DNA of 64,000 nucleotides. Origin: Saccharina japonica (Eukaryota > Sar > Phaeophyceae > Laminariales > Laminariaceae). Below the pieces are notes generated by a model. That model did no database searches. It had not been told where the DNA came from and was given only the letters and a program-made list of their open reading frames with translations. The stretch is taken from contig MEHQ01000692.1 of NCBI GenBank assembly GCA_008828725.1, forward strand, positions 1 through 64,000, read 5' to 3'. A program made the translations under genes and the position numbers. Within the stretch, counting starts at the first letter, position 1, and every line of letters starts with the position of its first letter. Below are positions 1 through 11,400 of this stretch, one piece after another.

Positions 1-72
1 TGCAATCGGTTACATTGCAAGATGCTTCGATAACGCCTCATCATCAGCCCTGCAAAACCGCTCAACCACGGG

Positions 73-126
73 CAATGACCCAGAGGGACCAGCGGGGACC
101 AATGACCCAGAGGGACCAGCGGGGAC
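73..126. repeat. 27-bp tandem duplication
   Basis: Two adjacent, almost identical 27-base units (CAATGACCCAGAGGGACCAG followed by CGGGGAC). The short reading frame over them shows no family resemblance and is not called as a gene. Confidence 0.7.
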
Positions 127-239
127 CGTTGTTGGGTATGTTGCGTTTGCAGTGTATGTGCGCGGGTTTGACTATTGCCAGCAACGCTTTTTTCGTTCAA
201 GAAATTACGGCTTTCGATAATTTGCAGCTATGGTAGGTA

Positions 240-640
240 AATATCAGTTAGTTGATACTTGATAGTTGGTACCGGTAGTTGGTGGCTGATACATGGTAGT
301 TGAGTTGATAGTTGGTACCGGTAGTTGGTTGCTGATACATGGTAGTCGAGTTGGTAGTTGGTAGTTGGTAGTTGGTGGTTGCTAGTTGGTAGTTGGTTGA
401 TAGTTGGTACCGGTAGTTGGTGGCTGATACATGGCAGTTGGTAGTTGGGAGTTGATAGTTGGTAGTTGGTGGTTTATAGTTGGTAGTTGGTTGATACATG
501 CTAGTTGGTAGTTGGTTGATAGTTGGTACCGGTAGTTGGTGGTTGATACATGGTAGTTGAGTTGGCAGTTGGTAGTTGGTTGGTAGTTGGTACCGGTAGT
601 TGATGGCTGACACATGGTTGGTAGTTGGTAGTTAGTTCAG
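240..640. repeat. GTTGGTA-type minisatellite
   Basis: About 400 bases of imperfect GTAGTTG/GTTGGTA units. They are grouped in a higher-order pattern in which GATACATGGTAGT and GGTACCGGTAGTTGG recur every 60-100 bases. Open frames on the minus strand (Tyr/Gln/Leu/Pro/Thr/Asn repeats) are by-products of the repeat. Confidence 0.85.
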
Positions 641-1122
641 AGGCCTCCAGAACGTTCGGAGCTTCGAGCAGGAACAGAAGCAGGAGGAGTAGAGGGGCGT
701 TCGATACAGACGGCTGCACACCGCAGCACAAGTAAGAGGTTGGATCTCAACCGCTGCTACTGCTGTCTGTTGCTGCTGTGGTGTCCTCCTCCTTCTATTT
801 ATCGTTGCGAGTACATAGAGACTTTATTACACAGCAGTGTACATTTGCCTTTTTTTTAGACTTGACTTGATACAAGGTCTTGCTCGCAGCTCAGAGAGTC
901 TGCTATAAATCTACTATAAATCAACGACAAATAATCAAATCACGGCGTCTACGATGACCTCCACATGATGGTTCGTCTTTTTGTCTTTTTCTTCTTTCCC
1001 CCCTGTACGACTAACTTCAAGATACGTACAATAACCCACACTAAAATACATACAATAACCCGAATTTAATGTACGAGAACAATACCTGCAGGTACAGGGC
1101 GGCACACTGCTGTCGCACTCAC

Positions 1123-1169
1123 TTCTTTTTGCCCTCGGCGATGGCCTTGGTGTCGTCACTCACGCTCAT
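1123..1169 (-). CDS. Possible first coding exon of a divergent gene (15 residues)
   Basis: On the minus strand an ATG opens MSVSDDTKAIAEGKK and meets a good splice donor (AAGAA|GTGAGT) after 47 bases. This would be a first exon transcribed away from SQD1, whose start lies about 920 bases to the right, so the interval between them could be a shared promoter. No second exon was recognised between 1123 and the left edge, so the call rests on the ATG, the coding-like composition and the donor only. Confidence 0.3.
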
Positions 1170-2092
1170 CGCTCCACACTCTCAAATGCCTCACAAGCTT
1201 GCAACTGCGCCTGCTGGGCGAGAAGCAGGGCAAGGCAGCGCCGACCGAGCAAAGGCCAAAGGCGGCGGGCGGCACACAGCAGCAGCAGCAACACACCCAG
1301 TAAGTACGCAACAGACGGTGAGCAGCAAGACCATCAAGGATATACTGGGTGCAGTATGCAGGGCAAAACAAGACAGAGCAGGGCAATGAAACCGGGCAAG
1401 GCAGAGCACTGGGGCTGCTCCTGCTCCAGCAGGAGGTGTTGGTGTTGTTCTGGAAGCTTGCAGCCATTCCAGGTGACCATCTGATGTGTGTCGTGTGTTT
1501 GTGTCTACGGCGGGCGACTGCTTATAGACGCCCAGTGTAAGGACCTCCGGAACTGCCATGCGTTGAGATGCAAGAAGTATTGCAAAACGGCAGCGCGTGG
1601 GCGGTCATCTGCAAGGCAAAGCCAAGGAGGGCCATGCCATCGCGTCTTCCACGTTGCTGTCGCATAAAGCAGTCCAAGCTACATATGGCAATCTCTCTCG
1701 GGAGTCGTGAGGTTTTGCTCGAGAGGGGGGCTGCAGGCCGGGGGCACCTGTCGAAAGAGCGAAAGAGCAACGTACATTTTAATCTAGGAAATGCCTTGGC
1801 TTTTGCTAGGCATTCCTCATCCCAAACAAGAGTAACGCCCTTCAAACCTACACCAAGGGCTCGCTCACCTTCCAGGGAATCAACTAAGGTCAGGCCTTGC
1901 AAGAGATGGTCTCAAGGTCAGACAGCACAAGCAGCAGTAGAACAGAGAGCGATTGGACTCGTGCCAAAGATCAGAGATCCCGGGCTCAAAGTAGCCCCTC
2001 TTGATGCACGCCATAAGTTCATACGAAAACCTGGTTTTCACACCCACATACCCTCCTCGCGTTCACACGACTAAGCACCGCTCTCTGGCACC
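1170..2092. other. Upstream region of SQD1
   Basis: There is no supported gene here. A 168-codon + strand frame (1568-2074) is rich in Arg and Ser with no recognisable domain. It ends just before the SQD1 start, so it is most likely chance frame in promoter and 5' untranslated sequence. No clear TATA element was identified. Confidence 0.4.
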
Positions 2093-2403
2093 ATGGCGAG
2101 AACTCTGTGCACGGCCCTGTGCGCACTGACCCTATGCATCAGGACCGAGGGGTTCCTCCCTGCAGCGTCCTCTTTCGTAGGGTCGCCGGCACAGACCGTG
2201 GCTGCGAAGGCGGCTCTCGGCTCAGGCGCGTCTAGCTCGCCCCTCCGCAGCTCCAGCAACAGACGAACAACAACAGAACAGTCTGGGACGAGGGGGGCGG
2301 GCGCGAGCGTGTGCATGTCGGCAGGGCCGGCGAAGAAGATTGTCGTGCTGGGCGGGGACGGGTTTTGCGGCTGGCCAACGTGCTTGCACCTCTCGGACGC
2401 AGG
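2093..2403 (+). CDS. SQD1: SQD1 exon 1 (targeting peptide and NAD-binding loop)
   Basis: Codes residues 1-103 plus two bases of Gly104, ending at GG|GTGAGC. The first 18-20 residues (MARTLCTALCALTLCIRTEG) look like a signal peptide. The following FLPAASSF puts a Phe near the cleavage point, as in the ASAFAP-type bipartite leaders of stramenopile plastid proteins. A Ser/Arg/Thr-rich transit-like stretch follows to about residue 75. The enzyme domain begins with KKIVVLGGDGFCGW. Confidence 0.93.
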
Positions 2404-5400
2404 GTGAGCACGGCTTTTGTGTCGTAGGGATATGAACTCGGTGCGTGTTGGTTGGGTTTGTTTGGAGTGGAATCGCTGATGATGTGACGATGCTGGATGG
2501 TATCATACTCACTCGTACATACTGCTGCCGCCGTCGATCGCGATTTCGAACCGAGTGGTTCAGCTCGAGATGATGCGTACCCGCTGGATATCATACTCCA
2601 CACAAACTATCATGAACGGGGAACATGAAACATGAAGGCACGAAGTGGATAGCGTGAAAGCTCGAATACCAGTTGGCGCGTAGACGAACCGCGATTGCAT
2701 CGAATCTGGGCTTCATTCCGTGCTCCATAGTCCACCAGTCCATCTCGCGCTTGTGACGAGCTATGATATGTACGATGTACGATAGATATGCTATGCTTCG
2801 AGGCAGTCGTATCTACGAGTGTTCTTTGGACTCTCACATGGATGCCAGCAGCCGTCAGTGGCACAGCAGCAGCAACAGCAAGCACAGCAGCAGCACGAGT
2901 GTCTTGTCACCTGTCACCTCTACGTACACGTCTCTCGCTAAAAGACGGGCTACCGAAATCGCCATCGGACCGCGACAAGCAGCTGCAGTGCTGTCAATAA
3001 ATACATCGGCAAATGCTGATGTTTACCCCCATGCATCAGCAGACAAGAATTTGATTGTAGACATCAGCAGACAAAAAATTGGTTGCGAGGCGTTTGTCCT
3101 GCCCAACTGCTCGCCCGTCCCTCCCTCCCTCGTGAGCTACGTACGACAATAGCAGGGATGCACAGCAGCGAAACAAAGAAGCGTCCTGTCAACATTTGAG
3201 CTTCGTGTATAGCTACCCTACCTGGTACTTCGTATATACCAGTACCTATCTATGCAGCAGAAACAGCAGTAGACCTCGTACTCGGAGCCAGACAAGGAAT
3301 CCAGGCGTGAATGGGTCTCTTAGTTCCAGCATATCGTATCGAAATGTGTACGATCGACATGCAATATCGTGTCCACATGCAATATCGTGTCCCACGTATA
3401 TGAATATCTTATGATGTGATGCTCAGACAACGAATATTATGTGATTCATTCATATCGGTATGATACAGCAGTATTCTGTTGTTTGATAATCACGAGTAAA
3501 TACCTGGTAGCATGATGTGATGCTCAGACAACGAATATTATGTGATTCATTCATATCGGTATGATACAGCAGTATTCTGTTGTTTGATNGGTTCAGCTCG
3601 AGATGATGCGTACCCGCTGGATATCATACTCCACACAAACTATCATGAACGGGGAACATGAAACATGAAGGCACGAAGTGGATAGCGTGAAAGCTCGAAG
3701 ACCAGTTGGCGCGTAAACGAACCGCGATTGCATCGAATCTGGGCTTCATTCCGTGCTCCATAGTCCACCAGTCCATCTCGCGCTTGTGACGAGCTATTAG
3801 ATATGTACGATGTACGATAGATATGCTTCGAGGCAGTCCTATCTACGAGTGTTCTTTGGACTCTCACATGGATGCCAGCAGCCGTCAGTGGCACAGCAGC
3901 AGTAACAGCAAGCACAGCAGCAGCACGAGTGTCTTGTCGCCTGTCACCTCTACGTACACGTCTCTCGCTAAAAGACGGGTTACCGAAATCGCCATCGGAC
4001 CGCGACAAGCAGCTGCAGTGCTGTCAATAAATACATCGGCAAATGCTGATGTTTACCCCCATGCATGAGCTGACAAGAATTTGATTGTAGACATCAGCAG
4101 ACAAAAATTTGATTGCGAGGCGTTCGTCCTGCCCAACTTCTCGCCCGTCCCTCCCTCCCTCGTGAGCAACGTACGACAATAGCAGGGATGCACAGCAGCG
4201 AAACAAAGAAGCGTCCTGTCAACATTTGAGCTTCGTGTATAGCTACCCTACCTGGTACTTCGTATATACCAGTACCTGTCTATGCACCAGAAACAGCAGT
4301 AGACCTCGTACTCGGAGCCAGACAAGGAATCCAGGCGTGGATGGGTCTCTTCGTTCCAGCATATCGTATCGAAATGTGTACGATCGACATGCAATATCGT
4401 GTCCACATGCAATATCGTGTCCCACGTATATGGATATCTTGATGATATGATGCTCAGACAACGAATATTATGTGATTTATATCGGTATGATACAGCAGTA
4501 CTCTGTTGTTTGATAATCACGAGTAAATACCTGGTAGCATTTTAAGATCCCAATCGTATACTCGTACAATGTATTTGAATCTGAACATGAATCTGAACCT
4601 GAATCTTAATCTTCCATCTCGCGGAAAGCGGTATTGTCGTATGCTGTATTTTCGTATTTTCGAGTTCTGTACCCAAAAGCCCAAAGGGGCTGGCGGCTTA
4701 CTTCCCCTACGATAACCTTTAGCGTGCCCGAGAGGGATCGCGCGCCCTACTGGCTCATCGATCGCGCACTTGACCACGAGATATGTATCAGCATGAACAA
4801 TAAAATAAAAAGTACGGAGATCCCAGGGGATGGGGAACATATCACACCAATCTGGAGACGGCGACTATTTACAACCCATGGACTGCTGCTGTAGAACTTC
4901 AGTGCAGTCTACACTCTGTTATTAGTGATTTAGTGTTGTAGGGGTGAAACGGGGTGCCCAATAGACTACACCTCCGTTTATTGGTCAACCCCCCCACCCC
5001 GATCCCGCCCGGACCAGATCTCCGTTGGCACCCTGCTCCCACATACGATCGTAGTAGGTGCAGAAGTACTCGTATAGGGTTGGGGTTAGGGTTAGCGGGA
5101 TAGCGTGTGTGTGTTCTTCACATTAAACCTTCCTTTCTACCCGTCGACATCCAGCACACCCAGTGTCCGTGCCGATTAGTGGGCAATATAGAGTATAGGC
5201 GGGACATGCCGATTTGACTGACCGCTCTTAACCCTTATAGGACTGGAGTCCCGTTTTGGGGACAAATTACTTAGAATTAGAGTGGGTTGTCCCCAAAACG
5301 GGACTGCAGTTCTAAAAGGGTTAAGGTCACTACAGTATAAAGGGGGGCCGTAGTAAATAGGACCAAATATTGTTCGTAAAAATAGGGAAATATATAGGTT

Positions 5401-8400
5401 TTTGTGTATACCGCAGGTCCTATTTACTATGNAAAAAAAAAAAAAAAAATGGTACGAAGTAAAAATAGGTAAATATACAAATATATAGGTTTTTGTGTAC
5501 GCCGTAAGTCCTATTTACTATGCACCCCCGTAATATTGTAAATAGTTGCTCTCCAATCTGGACCGATATATAAGGACCGTGTAGGTGTTTAATATCAATA
5601 CTCAAACGGTGCTTACATTTCCGCCCAGACTGGCACCATATACCATCCGACACTACAGTAATGCCCATTTAATATCTTATCGTACGGCCGGCCGTGCTGT
5701 GGTTCCTCCTTCGTATGGCAGGCACGACGTGATTATGGTCGACAACCTGAGCCGGAGGAGGATCGACCTGGAGCTGGGGTGCGAGTCGCTCACGCCCATC
5801 CAGAGCCCGCAGACGAGAGTCAAGGCGAGCGACCCGTTCTAATATTGTGAAGCTGTTGCAAGCCGTTTTATTGCCGTTTTATAGCCGTTGTGTTGGTCGT
5901 TAGCCGTTACGCCGACTGACGGTTTGTTCGTGTGCCTTCAAGGAGACAAATCGTTGTTTTTGGAAGGGATGGAACGGGTCGTAGTTTCGCCGCGAGGGTA
6001 CGATCAGCCTTAAGCACGATCGATGTGGTTGCGACTAAGTCGTGCCTTTGGCTGCGACTAAGGCATGCATTGGTGTGGATTAGGCATGCCTTGGTGTTGA
6101 TAAGGTATGCCTTGGTGTTGATCAAGGCATTACTTGGTTTTGATCAAGGCATGACCTGGCTGGAGTTGACGGCTATTCAGTACCAAGTACGTATTAAAAG
6201 TCCATGCTTTATACCTGGTAGTTGGGTAGCGAAAGTAAGGCAAACAAATTGACGTGGTAGATTTTACCTATAAATCCAAAATAGATGACAAGCGGTAGAC
6301 GAATTACAGTAGTCAGATTAGAACTCCGCACATTTCCGGACTCTTTAATTGTAATAATAGCTGGACGGCGAAGTGCAGTCATCCAATAGTAGGTTTCGAC
6401 TATATTGATATTCTTGATATCACAGCTGAACGGTGTCCTAGGTTTGGTGTTTTTTTTTTCGGTCTTATGAGTCTGGCGGGGAGGGGTTTCTTCAAATATT
6501 GTCGAGTCACAGCAGCAGCAGCAACAGTGTAATCTCATCTCATTTTTTGTCTCTGATGTTATCTTGATTTCGTTTGGTGCGTTGCCTTGCGGTGTCGGTG
6601 CGGCATAAACAGACGTGGCAAGACTTGACCGGGAGGGAGATCAAGTACATGAACATCGATGTGGCGAAGGAGTACGAGCTGCTGCTGCAGCTCTTCAAAG
6701 ACTACAAGCCGGACACGGTGAGCCACCGATGCTATGATACCACACAATGTTTTGTGAAACGTAATCGCCGTTTCGTGCTCTCATACCTACCAGGTATAGG
6801 TCAAGGCCGGAAAAGTCCATGACACGTGAAAAAACAAAAAGTATTTCCGGGAAAATAACCGCTTTAACGCCCGGGATGGCCAAAATTCGGTATTCCAACA
6901 TTCGGTATTTTTCCACGTAACATGGCCTCTGTTGGGCTTGAAAACATGCCACTGCTATGTCCCGAAATATAAGCACTATTTGTACATCAATACTTAATCC
7001 AAACCGCCTCTTATATTTCGGCACAAGAGGGGTAGTTTTTTTCGGTTGACGGGGGTCTGTCGGTCATTGGTCATTGGGCCAATCCGCCGTCTCGTCTATA
7101 CATCACTCGTGGCAATATTCAATATTTGCTGATGGCAGACTGCCAATTAGCTGATGGCGGCGAAGGGCGGTCGGTATTGAGAGGAAGCAGTAGTACGGAC
7201 CCTTTGGGGGCTCGGGAGCTTGTTGTCGTGTGACCTGGTACTACGTACGTGCTGGTAGGTTGTAAGACTATTTGGCGCTTCCTTGGACTGTTGTCGTTGC
7301 CCGTATTTTTTGTTTTTGCTTTTCCGGTCTCTTCCCTTTTTGCTGGTTCCTTTTCCCAGCCGGAATGAGCAACGAGCGACTTGTCGCCTGCGTGCCCCGA
7401 AGCGGAGAACACAACCTTCTTTCACTTCCTTACCCGTGTTCAACCCCTTACCCGTTGCCCCTCTCCTGCGTCCAACTCCCTAGCCCTTGACCGTCGCTAA
7501 CTCCGTCCCCGTCCTCGCACCCATGTATATACCCGTACCCGTACTCGCTCCCGTACCCGTTTGCACCCATCCGCGTACTCGTACCTGTACCCGTACCCGT
7601 ACTCGTACTCGTACCCGTACCCATACCAGTTTCCGTAACCCGTCTCTGTACCCGTACCCGTACCCGCCTCCATGCCCATACCCGGCCACGTACCCGTGTC
7701 CGTACCTGCACCTGTACCTGTACCTATCCCCGTACCTGCTCCTGTACATGTACCCATCCCCGTACCTGCACCGGTACCTGTACCCATCCCCGTACCGATA
7801 CCTGTACCCGGCCCCTTTTTCTCGTACCCGTATATACCCATACCCATCTCGGTACTCGTCTCTGCACCCGTACCCATACCCGCCTCCATGCCCATACCCG
7901 GCTCCTTACCCGCTCCCGTCAACATCACCGCCCCCATACCCGTACCCATACCCGTACCCGTACCCGTACCCGCATCCCCTGTGCGTTTCACGCCGGAGGA
8001 AACAGGTGATCCACTTCGCCGAGCAGCGCGCCGCGCCGTACTCCCAAAAGGGATCGAGGGAGAAACGGTACACGGTAGACAACAACACGGGGGGGACGCA
8101 CAACATGCTCGTCGCCATAGTAGAGTCCGGCCTGGATATCCACGTCTGCCACCTGGGGACTATGGGGTGAGACAAAGGCGTTTTTGGCCCGGGAAGCTGG
8201 AGGAGGAAGCGGTGATGGGAGTAGGGGGGGGGGGGGGGGGGGGGCCCCCCCCCCCTGCCTGTTTTTGACTTCGAAGTATTATATCGTGATATTTATAGGT
8301 TGGGTTGGCGTCGGTTGGCAACGACGCTGTAAAACACGCCTCTCACTGCGTGAGCTAGACAACCAGGGTACTTTTTTTTTTTTTTGGCGGCCCCTGAGGC

Positions 8401-11400
8401 TGGCGGTCGAGTTTGATCGTTTGTGCGGGGTGGAGAATCTTTGCTCTGCACAAGGGGAGTGATCGTATCACGTAGTGTGTATATGGTAAGGCACCCACGA
8501 GGTAGTTACATAGTGCTCCCATTGCTGTCTCCGGAAGTGGCCACACCAGAAATTTAATTAACTCATTGAAGCTGTCATCCATATGCAAGTCCGCCTTACA
8601 AGCGGTTCTTAGTAGGATGCAGCTCGCCCGTCATGCGACTCGCCCAACACCTCACGGCGCTTCGCGCTTGGTGCTAGCAATGCCTGCCTGGTCGGTGAAA
8701 ACCCGACATGCTCCGTCCGGGCATTGTAGGGATGCGAGGGTCTATGGTCATACGACTACGGCCGCGCACGACATGAGTACACCCCCCGCGCCTGGTCGGT
8801 GAAACCCCGACATGCTCCGCCGTCCCGGGATTGTAGGGATGCGAGGGTCGATGGTCATATGGTCATACTACTACGGCCATGCACGAATACCGATGAACCC
8901 CCCTCCGTCTCGAAAGGGATGCGTGGTCAACGGTAACATACATGACTAATGTAAGGCAAGCAACAAATGGGTACCCTCCCCCCCCCCCCCCTTCCACTCC
9001 TCACCTCGAACGCTTCAAAATATTATGCAACGCCTTCCAGGGTTTACGGGTACGGCAACAGCGGCGGGGAGATCCCGGAGGGTTACATAGACGTTACGCT
9101 GCCGGGAAACCGCCAGCAGAAGATTTTGCACCCGGCCTACCCCGGCTCGGTGTACCACACCACCAAGTGAGTCGCAAGCGTGCGGTCTACTGATACTCTA
9201 CCCCCTCTCCTCTGGACGGAGATGTAAGGAGAGGAGCGTTTAGCCTTCGTGTTTTAGGTGTAAATGCTACCAGGTACCTATTTTTTCCGTCCACCGAGTG
9301 TTGTATGGTGCCGTTCTGTCCGTCCAATTACTGGAACAAAACTGCTTAAAATAGTTTTGCTTTGATGATTTTTGCTGGGGATATATACATGGTTGACGCC
9401 GAATTTTGACGAACACATATTGTTTTTGTGCTGAAATATTAACCTACTTGCGTGTATAGATGTGACGATTTCACTGGAGTGGTTCACGAAGAAAGTTCCT
9501 GGAATTTTCCTCTTTGTCGCTTGCCAAAAATGGAACGAAGTTACTGTTTTCCCTATTCAGGGACCAATATAGGCGGAATACCATTTTTTTTTGCAAAAAG
9601 TTTCGTTATTATACAGAACTGTTGCTCAGGTTGCACTTTTCATTTTTTCTCGCAAGAAATTGCCTGGAATTTTCCTCCATGTCGCTTGCCAAAAATGAAG
9701 CGCATCTATTGTTTTTCTATTCAGGGACCAACACCTCATACAGGATGTACATCCTACATGAGGACATATAAAATCCGTAAGTACGCGCCATCGAAGTATT
9801 ACACTCAGCTATTAATAGCAAAGATGAGTTTCGACGAAATCCTCGAGCTCACAGCTGTTGTTTGTTTTTTAATTTTTTTTAATTTATATACGTAGGTGGA
9901 ATACGATTTGTTTTTTTGCAAAAACTTCCGGTATTTTGTATATACGTAGGTGGAATACGATTTGTTTTTTTGCAAAAACTTCCGTTATTGTACAGAACCT
10001 TTCCTCGGGTTTTCACTTTTCCCATTTTTTTTCGAGGAATAGAGCTCCCTCCCCGCGGGAGGAGTCTCGGAAAATGTCGGTGCACCCGAAATCAAGGTTA
10101 GAGCATCTGTTGATTGTCTGCTATTCGGTCTTGAACATCTGGTTTTTGGCGAAACACGGCCTCATGCTGAGAACCCGGGAAATCGGCTTATCCACTCCCG
10201 CGGGAAAAAAAAATATGTATAGTTATGTTTGTGAAATTTTCGCACTTTTCGCAACTTTTCTCTTCGTACGGGCACTTTTCGGCAAAACGCCAAGTGCTCC
10301 GACACAGCAAGCCCGCCCGGACACATTGGTCGAGGTTTGGGCTCGATCCGAGCTCTGTGGCTCGCGTGGCGGGCGCTCGAAGTTTTCTTTCCCGCGGGAG
10401 TGGATAAGCCGATTTCTCGGGCTTTCTGCATGAGGCCGTGTTTCGTACGTACGTGCCAGTAAATAATACCGTAATGTCCTGTTGTTTGCCCTGCTTTCAC
10501 GGGCTGATCATGAGCACACAGGACCCTCCCTACCTCTACAACTCCCTCCCTCCCTCCCCTCTCTGTACGACTGCCTCCCTCCTTTTCTTGGTACGACTGC
10601 CTCCCTCCGTCCCCAGATTCCTGATGCAGGCTGCCCTGGACATCCCTATGACCGTGTACGGTACGGGAGGGCAGACGCGAGGGTTCATTCACGTGAGCGA
10701 TACCGCGAAGTGCCTAGAGGCGGCGGTGGTCAACCCTCCCGAGGCTAACGGCCCCGTCGAAATCTTCAACCAGGTAAGAGGCAGTAGAGAGGCGGTTGGT
10801 NATTTGTACATCAATACTTAATCCAAACCGCCTCTTATATTTCGGCACAAGAGGGGTAGTTTTTTTCGGTTGACGGGGGTCTGTCGGTCATTGGTCATTG
10901 GGCCAATCCGCCGTCTCGTCTATACGTCACTCGTGGCAATATTCAATATTTGCTGATGGCAGACTGCCAATTAGCTGATGGCGGCGAAGGGCGGTCGGTA
11001 TTGAGAGGAAGCAGTAGTACGGACCCTTTGGGGGCTCGGGAGCTTGTTGTCGTGTGACCTGGTACTACGTACGTGCTGGTAGGTTGTAAGACTATTTGGC
11101 GCTTCCTTGGACTGTTGTCGTTGCCCGTATTTTTTGTTTTTGCTTTTCCGGTCTCTTCCCTTTTTGCTGGTTCCTTTTCCCAGCCGGAATGAGCAACGAG
11201 CGACTTGTCGCCTGCGTGCCCCGAAGCGGAGAACACAACCTTCTTTCACTTCCTTACCCGTGTTCAACCCCTTACCCGTTGCCCCTCTCCTGCGTCCAAC
11301 TCCCTAGCCCTTGACCGTCGCTAACTCCGTCCCCGTCCTCGCACCCATGTATATACCCGTACCCGTACTCGCTCCCGTACCCGTTTGTACCCATCCGCGT

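Larger units (their letters stand above)
6978..10523 (+). repeat. 3.5-kb duplicated block, copy 1 (SQD1 exons 4-5)
   Basis: Matches 10802-14305 almost base for base over most of its length. It contains the CCCGTA minisatellite, exon 4, a poly(C)-tailed repeat and exon 5. Copy 1 keeps intact exon 4 and intact splice sites. It also has about 70 extra bases at about 10140-10210 that copy 2 lacks. Confidence 0.92.

Noticed and set aside
248-731. Asn/Tyr/Gln/Leu/Pro-repeat frames on the minus strand
   Set aside because: By-products of the GTTGGTA minisatellite.
1568-2074. 168-codon + strand frame just before SQD1
   Set aside because: Ser/Arg-rich, no domain, no third-position bias, no splice context. 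Treated as upstream region.
5080-5105. GGGTTGGGGTTAGGGTTAGC as an interstitial telomere
   Set aside because: Only two or three imperfect units. Too short to support a telomeric origin.
7487-8268. Long Pro/Tyr/Val or Gly/Thr frames on both strands (also at 11,311-12,072)
   Set aside because: All six frames are long because the CCCGTA hexamer lacks stops. Amino-acid composition simply mirrors the repeat.
10482-10748. Overlapping alternative frame across SQD1 exon 7
   Set aside because: It is the shifted shadow of the real exon and lacks family similarity.
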